NCBI GenBank assembly: GCA_025463555.1
Contig: JAODAS010000086.1
Coordinates: forward strand, 1-34,887
DNA: 34,887 nt
Direction: 5' to 3'
Source: Schumannella sp.
Lineage (GTDB): Bacteria > Actinomycetota > Actinomycetes > Actinomycetales > Microbacteriaceae
Shown: positions 22,032-30,607 of the stretch, in pieces
How the letters are laid out: each line of letters opens with the position of its first letter
How positions within the stretch are numbered: the stretch's first letter is position 1
Notes under the pieces: generated by a model
The model's database searches: none
What the model was told of the DNA's origin: nothing
The model's input: the letters and a program-made list of their open reading frames with translations, nothing else
Program-made: the position numbers and the translations under genes

Positions 22032-24065
22032 TCACCACGGAGCGGGTGCCGGCGGCACGACCACCGGCGGACGGTCATCACAGGTGATCGTGTTCGGCAG
22101 CTCCCATGAGGCGAACCACGGACCGGTCGTTCCGCCGCCGTCGTTGCCGCCCAGGTCGATGAGCGAGAACTCCGATCCGGCGGGCGTGAAGTGGAACGAA
22201 CCACAGTTGTTGACTCCGACTGCTCCGACGTTGCGCGCGTCCACATTCTCGAAACTGGCCGACCCCGCGACCCGCGCGCTCACGACCGACGTGCCGGTGC
22301 CATCCACCCGCACGTTCTTGAAGTGCACGTTCGTGATCGAGTACAGGTCCTTCACCGGGAAGTCGCTGACCAGCATGATCGCGTTGTACCCGCTGTCGAG
22401 GAAGTGGTCACCGATCACCTGGATGTCGGCATCGATGTTCTTCTCGAGCGCGTAGAACCAGATGGAGCCGAGCCCGATGTTCCAGTTGAGCTCGTAGGTT
22501 CCAGCCCGGACCGTGGTGTTGTCGGTGATCCAGAGGTGGCCGGTGAAGGCCTCCGCGCCGAACCGAGACCCGACGTGGATGCCACTGCCCTCGCGCACCG
22601 GATCGGCGACGAGGTTGTTCGACAGCGTGTTGTCGGTGCCGCCGTAGATGGCGATGCCGTTCGCGAGCACCGGCGACTGCACCGTGTTCTTGGTGAACGT
22701 GTTGTTCGCGTTCGCGGTGTGCTCCGACCACATGGCGAGGCCGTCGTCTCCGGTGTTGCGCACGAAGTTGTTCGACACGGTCGAGTTGGTCACGCCGACG
22801 TGGAAGTTCAGCCCGTCGGCGATCTGGTCGACGAAGTAGCTGTTCTTGACCACCGTGTTGGTCATCGGCCCGTCGAACCAGGCAGCCACCTTGGTGTGGT
22901 GGATGTACAGCCCGTCGATCACCGAGTTGCTCATGGCGCCGCCGATGCCGTTCACCTGGTCGGTGTCGATCCGCTCGCGTACATCACCCTGGATGGTGAA
23001 GCCGGACAGCTTCACATTGGTGCTGCCGCCCTGCGACGAGTCCTTGCCGTAGAAGCCGACACCGGTGTGCACCGAGCCGTCCGGGGCGGGAGTCGCCAGC
23101 GCGACCTCCTTGCCGCGGATGATCGTGTACCAGCTGCCCGCGCCTTGGATGGTCACGTTGTCGACCACGATGTGACGGTTCACCTGGTAGCTGCCCGGCG
23201 GCACGTAGACCGTCAGATGGTGCGCCTTCGCGTAGGCGATCGCCTTGTCGAACGCGGCGGCCGAGTCGCGCTTGCCGAACGGGTCGGCGCCGAACAGCAG
23301 CACGTTGGCGGCGACCACCTTGACGGCCGGCGCACCCACGAGTTCGGAGTCGAGCAGGTCGACGACCGTCCAGGCGGCATTGCTGTTCGCCGGCACGGTC
23401 AGTCGAACGAGATCGCCGGCCTTGTACGTCTTGCCCAGGAGCATCCGCTGCTCGTCGTAGAAGTGGCTGGGCCGGAACGGCGTCGTGATCGCCGGCGCGG
23501 GGCTCGTCGCGGCCGGCACGCACGAGCACTCGGTGATCCACCAGTCCGGGTGCAGCAGGCCCGCATTCGGGTCGTTGGAGAACGGGTACTGGTTGTAGAG
23601 CCACGAGTACTGCGAGGTCAGCGTCAGAGTGCCGACCTTCGACCCCTTCGCGCTCACCTGAAGCGGGGCGGTGATGCCTCCGCCGTTCGGGGCGTCCGGG
23701 ATGCTGTACCGCACGGTGATCGCGTTGGCAGCTGCGGGGAGCGTGAACTCGACGTACTGGCCGGGCGTCAGCTTGACCGCGGTGCGACCGGATGCCTCGG
23801 ACGGCAGGGTGTACGCGGTGCGGTCCGGGCCGATGACGGCACCGTTCGTGGCCGCGGACTCCGCCTCCTGCTCCTGGAACGCGACGTCGGCTCCGCGCCC
23901 CGTCACCAGCGCGGGGGCGAGTGCGGCGCGCGTGACCACGGGTGGTCGTGGCGCTGGGGCGGGAGCGCCGAATGCCGGTGCCGCAGTGGCGGCGACCATC
24001 GCAACGGCGATCGCGACAGCCGCGATGGGCCGCGCTCCGATTCGGGGGAACAGACGTGTCATCAT
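22032..24065 (-). CDS. Secreted right-handed beta-helix glycosidase, GH87-like (alpha-1,3-glucanase/mycodextranase)
   Basis: This 677-residue protein has a Sec signal peptide (AAVAIAVAMVAATAAPAFGA). A carbohydrate-binding-like beta-sandwich region follows at about 60-150 (EQEAESAATNG, PGQYVEFTLPAAANAITVRY), then a parallel beta-helix of about 400 residues with repeated N-x-(V/F)-x-N turns. ADGLNFH and, 23 residues later, RNTGDDGLAMWS place three Asp residues at a spacing like that I recall for GH87 alpha-1,3-glucanases; another pectate-lyase-fold glycosidase is possible. The enzyme would act outside the cell on alpha-glucans such as fungal or dental polysaccharide. It ends in a Pro-rich tail. 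The gap upstream (24066-24233) is AT-richer and probably holds its regulation. Confidence 0.75.
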   Translation of the reverse strand: MMTRLFPRIGARPIAAVAIAVAMVAATAAPAFGAPAPAPRPPVVTRAALAPALVTGRGADVAFQEQEAESAATNGAVIGPDRTAYTLPSEASGRTAVKLTPGQYVEFTLPAAANAITVRYSIPDAPNGGGITAPLQVSAKGSKVGTLTLTSQYSWLYNQYPFSNDPNAGLLHPDWWITECSCVPAATSPAPAITTPFRPSHFYDEQRMLLGKTYKAGDLVRLTVPANSNAAWTVVDLLDSELVGAPAVKVVAANVLLFGADPFGKRDSAAAFDKAIAYAKAHHLTVYVPPGSYQVNRHIVVDNVTIQGAGSWYTIIRGKEVALATPAPDGSVHTGVGFYGKDSSQGGSTNVKLSGFTIQGDVRERIDTDQVNGIGGAMSNSVIDGLYIHHTKVAAWFDGPMTNTVVKNSYFVDQIADGLNFHVGVTNSTVSNNFVRNTGDDGLAMWSEHTANANNTFTKNTVQSPVLANGIAIYGGTDNTLSNNLVADPVREGSGIHVGSRFGAEAFTGHLWITDNTTVRAGTYELNWNIGLGSIWFYALEKNIDADIQVIGDHFLDSGYNAIMLVSDFPVKDLYSITNVHFKNVRVDGTGTSVVSARVAGSASFENVDARNVGAVGVNNCGSFHFTPAGSEFSLIDLGGNDGGGTTGPWFASWELPNTITCDDRPPVVVPPAPAPW

Positions 24066-24233
24066 CGACTCGTTTCGTTGTTTCGAAGGGGTTCCCCGCG
24101 TGGGTCGGGTGTCGGGGATGCGGCGACTGTACGACCGTTATCGACTTCCGCACAAGGTCTTCACGAGTTTTCTCTCGTTTTCGTCGATTTCTTGCAAAAC
24201 TTGCGCTTCCTGCCTCGATGACAGGATGGGAGC

Positions 24234-24911
24234 ATGACCGCCACCATCACCGTTCAGGGCACCCACACCGCCTGGTTCGACGCCGAACGCGCGACCGTCC
24301 AGATCTCCGCCGCGTTCGACGGCGCGAAGCGCGATGAGGTGTTCGCGCAGGCGACGCGGGCGGCCGCCGATCTGACAGCGCTCATCACTCCGCTCTACGA
24401 CGCCGTCGCGGGGCCAGTCACCTGGTGGTCCTCCGACCGGGTCAGCGTCTGGTCGGAGCGGCCCTGGAACAACGAGGGCAAACGGCTGCCCCTCGTCTAC
24501 CACGCGAGCATCGGGTTGCAGGCGAAGTTCAGCGACTTCGACCAGCTCAGTCGGCTCATCGAGCAGATCGCGGTCATCGAGGGTGTCGCCATCGGCGGTA
24601 TCGAGTGGGACCTCACCGACGAGCGCCGCATCGCCGAAACCGACGCGGTGCGGCGGGCAGCGGTCGCGGATGCGGTGCAGAAGGCGGGCACCTACGCCGC
24701 CGCTGCCGGGCTCGGCAGCCCGGCAGTGATCGCCGTAGCGGACCCCGGCATGCTGGGCGACGCCGGGTCGAACGGCGGTGGCACTCCCGCTGCCTACGAG
24801 CGCATGTCGTTCAAGGCACAGGCGCTGGATGCCGGTGGCGGCGCAGGGATCAGCCTGTCGCCCGAGCAGATCCAGGTCTCGTCGAGCGTCGACGTCAGGT
24901 TCTCGGCCTAG
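24234..24911 (+). CDS. SIMPL (DUF541) domain protein
   Basis: This 225-residue protein matches the SIMPL family: ITVQGTHTAWFDAERATVQI at the start, a central SIGLQAKFSDFDQLSRLIEQI, IEWDLTDERRIAETDAVRRA and a closing SPEQIQVSSSVDVRF. Most relatives are secreted or periplasmic, but no signal peptide is seen here, so it is probably cytoplasmic. The function is unknown. A GGGAG precedes the ATG. It is divergent from the glycosidase and convergent with the following gene, 7 bp away. Confidence 0.85.
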   Translation: MTATITVQGTHTAWFDAERATVQISAAFDGAKRDEVFAQATRAAADLTALITPLYDAVAGPVTWWSSDRVSVWSERPWNNEGKRLPLVYHASIGLQAKFSDFDQLSRLIEQIAVIEGVAIGGIEWDLTDERRIAETDAVRRAAVADAVQKAGTYAAAAGLGSPAVIAVADPGMLGDAGSNGGGTPAAYERMSFKAQALDAGGGAGISLSPEQIQVSSSVDVRFSA

Positions 24912-24918
24912 CCGCGGA

Positions 24919-25581
24919 TCAGAACACGCCGAGGATCACGATCGCGACGCCCACCAGGAACGCGACGGCACCCCCGCCGGTCATCACCGCCGACACGTTC
25001 AGCCGCGTGCTGACTCCGGCGACTCCGAGCAGCAACAGTGCCACCGCGAACACCACGGACACGATGGTCATCAGGTACGAGCGCTCGCTCAGCGCGCGGG
25101 CCGCCTTGTCGGCCACGACCGAGGCGATGTTGTACGACTGCGGCTCCGCCTGCGAGAACGCCTCGTACTCCGGCGTCGCCACCGGAATGAGCGACAGGTC
25201 GTACCCGCTGTCCACCCAGGGCTGATATCCGGCGACCAGGGCCGGCGATGCCGCCGAGATGGCCAGCGTCTCTTCCTGCGCCAACTCGTCGGCCCGCTCC
25301 GGGTAGAAGATCGCCTGCGCGTGGAATCCGACGGCGTCCGACAGCCGCTGGCTGTCGTCGCCGGTGATGATCTGCCGCTCGATGAAGATCGCCAGGTTGC
25401 GATCACGCGCCTGCTGCGAGACGGAGGCGAGATCGGAGCTCTGCTGGCCCCATTGCCCGGCCTGGTAGGCGCCGACAGCCGTTGCGACAGAGACCAGTCC
25501 GAGCAGGATCGACGTGACGATCTCGAGGGCCCCCTTGGTGCGGGAGGGGTCTTCGCGCCTCCCGGTGCGTGCGCGCGCCAT
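24919..25581 (-). CDS. Membrane protein, second of a tandem related pair
   Basis: This 220-residue protein starts at ATG 25581, whose A is shared with the upstream gene's TGA (TGATG). It has one membrane segment near the N-terminus (IVTSILLGLVSVATAVGAYQ), a helical extracytoplasmic or cytoplasmic middle of about 120 residues, and two C-terminal segments (MTIVSVVFAVALLLLGVAGV and VAFLVGVAIVILGVF). The layout and motifs match the upstream neighbour at 25581-26258, so they arose by duplication. I know no function. They are coupled in translation and may form a hetero-oligomer. Confidence 0.8.
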   Translation of the reverse strand: MARARTGRREDPSRTKGALEIVTSILLGLVSVATAVGAYQAGQWGQQSSDLASVSQQARDRNLAIFIERQIITGDDSQRLSDAVGFHAQAIFYPERADELAQEETLAISAASPALVAGYQPWVDSGYDLSLIPVATPEYEAFSQAEPQSYNIASVVADKAARALSERSYLMTIVSVVFAVALLLLGVAGVSTRLNVSAVMTGGGAVAFLVGVAIVILGVF

Positions 25582-26258
25582 CAGTACGCCGTCGCCATGA
25601 TCATCAGCGATGCCAGATACGCCGCGCCACCGAGAACCAGCGTGGCGAACCTCGCCGTCCTGAGCCTGTTGATGCCGGCGACACCGAGCAGGAACAGAGC
25701 CAGCGCGTCGATGAGAGCCGCCTGCGCGAAGATCGCCGCCTTGCCCTGGAGCGCGTCCTTGAATCCGCCCGCCAGCGTCGAGACCACCGAGTACGCGTCG
25801 GACGTGCCGCGCAGATTCGCCTGGTACACCGGGTCCGTCGTGGGGTTCTGGTCCGCCGGGAAGCCCGCGTCGCGCCACGTATCGAACGCCTCGGGCAGGC
25901 CCTCGGAGAGGATCCGGCCGAGATAGTTGCCGACCATCACGTTGTAGTAGGCGCTGTCGCGTGGATCTCCGGCGGCGATGGCGGCGTCCTCGAGCAGAGC
26001 GTACTTACGGGCGTTGAGGATGGCGCCGGAGTCGAGGCGGCTGTCGTACTGCCAGGCGACCCCGCTGGCGATGCTGACATCTCGAGCATCGGATGAGCTC
26101 GCGGCATATCCATCCGCCTGGCGATTCCAGGTGGTCGCCTGCCATGCGCCGAGCGCCGTGGTCAGGGACACGACTCCGAGCAGCACCGCTGTCAGCACGT
26201 CGAGGCCCCGACTGTACTGGCGGACGTCGGTTCGCGCGGGCTCGGGGGAACTGCTCAC
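25581..26258 (-). CDS. Membrane protein, first of a tandem related pair
   Basis: From GTG 26258 (MSSSPEPARTDVRQYSRGLD) the protein has 225 residues. It has an N-terminal membrane segment (VLTAVLLGVVSLTTALGAWQ), a soluble middle (RDVSIASGVAWQYDS, ARKYALLEDAAIAAGD, YYNVMVGNYLGRIL), and two C-terminal segments (ALIDALALFLLGVAGI, TLVLGGAAYLASLMIMATAY). The frame is open much further upstream, but that part is antisense to the neighbouring gene. The GTG lies 7 bases from a TACCGT -10 element and is probably leaderless. Function is unknown; it is clearly related to the next gene. Confidence 0.8.
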   Translation of the reverse strand: MSSSPEPARTDVRQYSRGLDVLTAVLLGVVSLTTALGAWQATTWNRQADGYAASSSDARDVSIASGVAWQYDSRLDSGAILNARKYALLEDAAIAAGDPRDSAYYNVMVGNYLGRILSEGLPEAFDTWRDAGFPADQNPTTDPVYQANLRGTSDAYSVVSTLAGGFKDALQGKAAIFAQAALIDALALFLLGVAGINRLRTARFATLVLGGAAYLASLMIMATAY

Positions 26259-26261
26259 ATC

Positions 26262-26274
26262 CGATACGGTATCG
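26262..26274. promoter_or_regulatory. Palindromic bidirectional promoter between two divergent leaderless genes
   Basis: CGATAC-G-GTATCG is a perfect inverted repeat filling the 18-bp gap between the GTG starts at 26258 and 26277. TACGGT (plus, 26265-26270) and TACCGT (minus) are overlapping TANNNT -10 hexamers, each 6-7 bases from its start codon. Confidence 0.6.
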
Positions 26275-26276
26275 CT

Positions 26277-26873
26277 GTGAACGGCTCCCCTGCCAACGAT
26301 GCGGCCGCGGCTGTGCCTGACGCGCCGGCCGTCGTCGAAGACGCCCGCACCGGCTTCGCCGGACTCCCGCGCTGGTTGCGGATCGGGATCATCGCGGCTG
26401 CCACCGCCGTGCTCGTGCTGGTCATCGCCGTGATCATCAGGATCATCCTCCAGACCCCGGTCATCCCGCTCGGTGTCACCAAGGCCGAGGACCTCGTTCC
26501 GGGCGCCTGCCTTCTGGAGCCGGGCAGCTCGGAGGCGGAGTACACGGTCGTCGGCTGCGGCACGCCCCACCAGCAGCAGATCATCGCGCGCGTGGACCTG
26601 AACTTCCCGGGCGTGCCCTACAGCGCCGACGAGTCATTGGCCATCTACGCACGCGAGACCTGCAAGCGTCTGATCGAGTACCGCCTCTACCTGCCGCAGG
26701 ACATCGTCAAGACCGACTACGACGGCGATGCGGTGAACCCGCCGACGCTCGCCGAGTACGACTCCGGCAAGACGGTGACGCTGTGCGCCGTCTTCGACCA
26801 TCCCGACCGGCCCGTAGACGGTGCAGGGTCCGAAGATCTGACCCGCGACCTGTACCGGCCGATTCCCCAGTAG
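26277..26873 (+). CDS. Membrane-anchored septum-formation-like protein
   Basis: This 198-residue protein starts at GTG 26277 (MNGSPANDAAAAVPDAPA). A cytoplasmic N-terminus of about 35 residues is followed by one membrane segment (IGIIAAATAVLVLVIAVIIR) and an extracytoplasmic domain with cysteines: LVPGACLLEPGS, VVGCGTPHQQQIIARVDL, YARETCKRLI and VTLCAVFDHP. The pattern resembles the Septum_form domain also present in the lipoprotein at 20943. There is no ribosome-binding site, and the start is probably leaderless from the shared symmetric promoter. Confidence 0.7.
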   Translation: MNGSPANDAAAAVPDAPAVVEDARTGFAGLPRWLRIGIIAAATAVLVLVIAVIIRIILQTPVIPLGVTKAEDLVPGACLLEPGSSEAEYTVVGCGTPHQQQIIARVDLNFPGVPYSADESLAIYARETCKRLIEYRLYLPQDIVKTDYDGDAVNPPTLAEYDSGKTVTLCAVFDHPDRPVDGAGSEDLTRDLYRPIPQ

Positions 26874-26888
26874 GACCCGGGGCCGGGC

Positions 26889-27380
26889 TCATTCCCCCAG
26901 GTGCCGCTGCGTCGACATCGCGCGTTGCGCCTCGCGCTGGTCTTGCCGCTCGCGCAGCGCCTGGCGTTTGTCGTACTCGCGCTTGCCCTTGGCGACCGCG
27001 AGTTCGACCTTGGCCCGCCCGTCGCTGAAATAGATGCTCAGCGGCACGAGCGTGTAGCCGCCCTCTTTGGTCTTGTGCGAGATCTTGATGATCTGCGCAC
27101 GGTGCATCAGCAGCTTGCGCTTGCGCCGGGGCGCGTGGTTGTTCCAGGTGCCCTCGGTGTACTCGGGGATGTGCACCGCGTCCAGCCAGATCTCTCCCCC
27201 GTCGATGAAGGCGTAGCCGTCGACGAGCGACGCGCGGCCCTCACGCAGAGACTTGACCTCGGTGCCCTGCAACACGATCCCGGCCTCGTAGGTGTCTTCG
27301 ATCGTGTAGTCGTGGCGCGCCTTGCGGTTGGTGGCGACGACCTTCTGCCCACTGTCTCTGGACGATACGGCTTTCGGCAT
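26889..27380 (-). CDS. smpB: SsrA-binding protein
   Basis: This 163-residue protein starts at ATG 27380 ([20 protein letters not shown]), eight bases after AAGGAGG; a longer frame to 27422 lacks family similarity. SmpB signatures: [55 protein letters not shown] and the basic C-terminal tail [16 protein letters not shown]. It delivers tmRNA to stalled ribosomes. It lies downstream of ftsX in the same direction, about 5 kb from ssrA. Confidence 0.96.
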   Translation of the reverse strand: MPKAVSSRDSGQKVVATNRKARHDYTIEDTYEAGIVLQGTEVKSLREGRASLVDGYAFIDGGEIWLDAVHIPEYTEGTWNNHAPRRKRKLLMHRAQIIKISHKTKEGGYTLVPLSIYFSDGRAKVELAVAKGKREYDKRQALRERQDQREAQRAMSTQRHLGE

Positions 27381-27445
27381 GACGCGCCTCCTTCCGGTCT
27401 CGTGGCGTGCTGTGCAGCCCACCAGTGTAACCGCGGGGCGCCCGA

Positions 27446-28360
27446 TTAGACCTTCAGGTACCGCCGGATCGCCACACTCGCCGAGACCGCCGCCAAGAGT
27501 GCGCCCGACAAGAGCAGCACCGGCACGACCAGCAGGGCATCCTTCAGATTCACCAGAGCGGTGCCCTGCAGGGCCTGCGCGAGGTAGCCCTGCACGAAGA
27601 ACTGCACGAGCACCACGATCAGGCCGCCCGCCAGGAGCGAGCCGATCAGTGCGGCCAGCACGCCCTCGAGGATGAAGGGTGTCTCGATGAACCGGTTCGA
27701 CGCACCGACGAGGCGCATGATCCCGAGTTCGCGCCGGCGTGAGAAGGCGCTCAGGCGGATCGTCGTTGCGATCAGCAGCACCGCAGCGATCAGCATGAGG
27801 CCCGCGATGCTGACCGCGGTGAATGTCGCCGCGTTCATGATCGCGAAGATCGGTTCCAGCAGGCCGCGCTGGTCGGTGACACTCTGGACGCCCGGCCTGC
27901 CCGTGAGCTGATCGATGATGATCTCGGCCTGGTCAGGATTCTTGAGGTTGATGCGGTACGACTCGTTCAAGATGTCGGGCGTCACCAATTGCACGGCCGT
28001 CGTCCCCTCGAACTGGACGAGGAAGTTGGCGTACGCCTGGTCGCGGCTTTCGAACTCGACCTTCTTGATGTACGGGCCGAGCGTGTCGCCCTCGAGCTCG
28101 GCCTTGACGTCGGCCTTCTGCGCGTCCGTGGCCGCAGTCTCATTACAGGGCGCCTCGGAGTCGTAGTCGGAGCAGAGGTACACGGCGACCTGCGCGCGGT
28201 CGTACCAGTACCCCTTGGTCTGACTGATCTGCGTCTGAAGCAGGATCGCCGCACCGAAGAAGGTCAGGGAGATGAACGTGACGAGCACGACCGACACGAC
28301 CATCGAGAGGTTGCGGCGGAAGCCCTGGCCGACCTCGCTGAGGATGAGTCCGAATCTCAT
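27446..28360 (-). CDS. ftsX: Cell-division ABC transporter permease FtsX
   Basis: This 304-residue protein starts at ATG 28360 ([20 protein letters not shown]), 28 bp after the ftsE stop. It has a first membrane segment ([20 protein letters not shown]), an extracytoplasmic domain of about 120 residues with a Cys pair ([16 protein letters not shown]), then three C-terminal membrane segments and the FtsX-type [20 protein letters not shown] motif. With FtsE it transmits ATP-driven signals across the membrane to peptidoglycan hydrolases at the septum. Confidence 0.95.
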   Translation of the reverse strand: MRFGLILSEVGQGFRRNLSMVVSVVLVTFISLTFFGAAILLQTQISQTKGYWYDRAQVAVYLCSDYDSEAPCNETAATDAQKADVKAELEGDTLGPYIKKVEFESRDQAYANFLVQFEGTTAVQLVTPDILNESYRINLKNPDQAEIIIDQLTGRPGVQSVTDQRGLLEPIFAIMNAATFTAVSIAGLMLIAAVLLIATTIRLSAFSRRRELGIMRLVGASNRFIETPFILEGVLAALIGSLLAGGLIVVLVQFFVQGYLAQALQGTALVNLKDALLVVPVLLLSGALLAAVSASVAIRRYLKV

Positions 28361-28388
28361 CAGCACATCTCTTTCATCGGCGCTGCCT

Positions 28389-29444
28389 TCATCGGCGTGA
28401 CCGCGGTTCGTTGAGCGGCGGGGGCACAAGCGGTGTGGGCTGCGCCTCTGCGGGTTTGCCGGATGTCGGCGCGGCATCCGACCTCGGCACCGGCCGGTTG
28501 GCGAGCGGGGTCTCACGCACGTTGGTCACGGCCGGCTCGACCACGGTGATCGTCCCGGTGACGGGCGCGTCGGTCGGCGACTCGACGGGAGGCGGCGGCT
28601 GGGCGGCGACGGGCCGCGAGAACTCCGCACTGACGCGAGCAGGTTCGGGCCTCGGCTCGGGCTGCGACGCAGGCGGCGCGGCGAGGGCCGCATCCTCGAT
28701 GACGCTGTCGACCGTCTGAGCGGGCCGGTGCGTCTGCGGCTGCCGGATCACCGGCACGGCCTGAGTCTGGTAGCCGCCACCGCGCTCATCGCGGACCACC
28801 TGGCCGCTGACCAGTTCGATCACGCGTCGCTGCATCTGGTCGACGATTCCGACGTCGTGGGTGGCCATGATGACGGTGGTGCCGTTGGCGTTGATCGCGG
28901 ACAGCAGGGTCATGATGCCGGCGCTGGTGTTGGGGTCGAGGTTTCCGGTGGGCTCGTCGGCCAGCAGGATCGCCGGCTTGTTCACGACGGCACGGGCCAT
29001 CGCGACGCGCTGCTGCTCACCACCCGACAGTTCGTGCGGGAACCGCCCCTGTTTGCCTGCGAGCCCGACCATCTTGAGCACGTCGGGCACCGCTTCTTGG
29101 ATGAAGCCTTTGCTCTTGCCGATCACCTGCAGGGCGAAGGCGACGTTGTCGAAGACGGTCTTATTCGGCAGCAGCCGGAAGTCCTGGAAGACCACACCCA
29201 GGTTGCGCCTGAAGTACGGCACCTTGCGGCTGGCGAGGGTGTTCAGTTCTTGGCCGAGCACGTGGATCTTGCCCTTGGAGGGTTTCTCCTCTTTCAGCAC
29301 GAGCCGCAGAAAGCTGGACTTGCCTGAACCCGACGCGCCCACCAGGAAGACGAACTCCCCTTTCAGGATCTCAAGGCTGACGCCGTTGAGGGCTGGTCGC
29401 GTGGTTCCGGCGTATGTCTTGGTGACCTGGTCGAAACGAATCAT
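28389..29444 (-). CDS. ftsE: Cell-division ATP-binding protein FtsE with long disordered tail
   Basis: This 351-residue ABC ATPase has a Walker A ([10 protein letters not shown], 36-45), Q-loop ([10 protein letters not shown]), signature [15 protein letters not shown], Walker B ([12 protein letters not shown]) and H-loop (MATHDVG) in the first 225 residues. A further 125 residues rich in Pro, Ala and Glu follow, ending [11 protein letters not shown]. Ordinary FtsE is about 225 residues. The long tail is apparently intrinsically disordered and may bind other divisome proteins. A TAGCCT -10 element lies 9 bases before the ATG, suggesting a very short leader. prfB, usually the direct neighbour, lies about 1.2 kb away with two opposite-strand genes between. 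Confidence 0.95.
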   Translation of the reverse strand: MIRFDQVTKTYAGTTRPALNGVSLEILKGEFVFLVGASGSGKSSFLRLVLKEEKPSKGKIHVLGQELNTLASRKVPYFRRNLGVVFQDFRLLPNKTVFDNVAFALQVIGKSKGFIQEAVPDVLKMVGLAGKQGRFPHELSGGEQQRVAMARAVVNKPAILLADEPTGNLDPNTSAGIMTLLSAINANGTTVIMATHDVGIVDQMQRRVIELVSGQVVRDERGGGYQTQAVPVIRQPQTHRPAQTVDSVIEDAALAAPPASQPEPRPEPARVSAEFSRPVAAQPPPPVESPTDAPVTGTITVVEPAVTNVRETPLANRPVPRSDAAPTSGKPAEAQPTPLVPPPLNEPRSRR

Positions 29445-29528
29445 GGCGACATAAGGCTAGGGATCCGCCCCCGTGATCCGGCGAGCGACACTCGCGGCGC
29501 CGAGACTCACAGGAACTAGCGTTGGGGG

Positions 29529-29933
29529 GTGGATTCCGCCCGGTTCAGCCCGACGATCGCACTGCTGACGCTTGCTCGCGCAGCAGAGGTGGATGTGGCC
29601 CGCATCCTCGAACCGGCGGGACTGAGCGTGCGCAAGCTGGTCATCCTGCAGCGCCTGTCGATGGTGCCTGGCGCCACCCCGCCGGACCTCGCCCGGGCGG
29701 TCGGCATCTCGGCGGACGAGGTCGCGCCGATGCTGCGTGCGATGACCACGGCCGGCCTGGTCCGGCTGGGGCGCGACGGCGTGTTGTCGGTCAGCGACGC
29801 GGGCTCGGCGGCTCTGGGGCGGGTGGATGGCGCCCTCACCGATCTCGATGACCGGCTGTTCGCGCAGCGTGGCGATCTGGCATCCGAATTGCTGGACGCG
29901 ACGACCCGGAATCTCGGGGACCCGCAGGACTGA
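29529..29933 (+). CDS. MarR-like winged-helix regulator
   Basis: This 134-residue protein starts at GTG 29529 (MDSARFSPTIALLTLARAAE). It has a winged-helix core: LSVRKLVILQRLSMVPGATP, DLARAVGISADEVAPMLRAM and the wing GLVRLGRDGVLSVSDAG, with a C-terminal dimerisation helix. This fits the MarR family, though slightly short. The start codon lies 6 bases after a TAGCGT -10 hexamer at 29517-29522, so the mRNA is probably leaderless. Its target is unknown; the membrane protein 20 bp downstream is a candidate. Confidence 0.7.
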   Translation: MDSARFSPTIALLTLARAAEVDVARILEPAGLSVRKLVILQRLSMVPGATPPDLARAVGISADEVAPMLRAMTTAGLVRLGRDGVLSVSDAGSAALGRVDGALTDLDDRLFAQRGDLASELLDATTRNLGDPQD

Positions 29934-29953
29934 CCCGGCGCTAGATTGTCGCC

Positions 29954-30595
29954 ATGTCGACGATCAACCCGGACGAACGCACCCGGCGCATCAGGCTGAT
30001 CGCGAAGCCGTTCGCGTTCGCGCTGCTGTACCTGTCCATCGCGATGCCGCCTGTGGTCGCCTTTCTGGCGTGGACGGTCGGCATCGGCGAGGACGCGATG
30101 ATCGGCGTGTTCATGACCTACGTGCTTCTGTGCGTCGTCGCGGGCACCGCTGTGATGCTCGTGCCGAATGGACGTTACGGGCGCCTGATGGCGGCGTACA
30201 TCCTGGTGTACATCGGGGGTCTGTTCCTGGTGATGCGCGCGGCTCAGCCGGTGGAGAACGGCGATCCGGCGGCGCTCAGCGTGGTGCTGATCGGCACGCC
30301 GTACGCGGTCGCGATCGTGCTGGTGGTGCTGCACATCCGGCAGCAGGCCGCAGTGCAGGTGACGACGGCGAGCGGGGTGGACACGACCGCGACGGTGGTC
30401 AGTGCCGCGGTCGACGGGATGGTCAACTACGTGCAGCATCAGCGTCTGACGCTGAAGTTCACCGATGACAAGGGGGTCGAGCGCTTCCTGCGGATCGGGC
30501 GCACCGGGGGCGGCTATTCGGCCGGCGACACTCTGCCGTTGCGCTATGACCCGGCTCGGCCGTGGGCGAAGCAGGCGATCGTCGTCGGCAGCTGA
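29954..30595 (+). CDS. Membrane protein with DUF3592-like C-terminal domain
   Basis: This 213-residue protein has about four membrane segments between residues 20 and 128 (FALLYLSIAMPPVVAFLAW, FMTYVLLCVVAGTAVMLV, AAYILVYIGGLFLVM, VVLIGTPYAVAIVLVVLHI). A soluble C-terminal domain follows: TATVVSAAVDGMVNYVQHQ, LTLKFTDDKGVERFL and AGDTLPLRYDPARP, which resembles DUF3592. Function is unknown. The ATG follows a TAGATT -10 element (29942-29947) by 6 bases, suggesting its own leaderless promoter. It is convergent with prfB, 12 bp away. Confidence 0.75.
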   Translation: MSTINPDERTRRIRLIAKPFAFALLYLSIAMPPVVAFLAWTVGIGEDAMIGVFMTYVLLCVVAGTAVMLVPNGRYGRLMAAYILVYIGGLFLVMRAAQPVENGDPAALSVVLIGTPYAVAIVLVVLHIRQQAAVQVTTASGVDTTATVVSAAVDGMVNYVQHQRLTLKFTDDKGVERFLRIGRTGGGYSAGDTLPLRYDPARPWAKQAIVVGS

Positions 30596-30607
30596 CGGGT
30601 CGGCTGT

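Noticed and set aside
22191-24221. A 676-codon plus-strand open frame opposite the glycosidase gene
   Set aside because: It is the antisense shadow of a high-GC gene, with low-complexity Arg/Val/His-rich translation; the minus strand has a signal peptide and beta-helix repeats.
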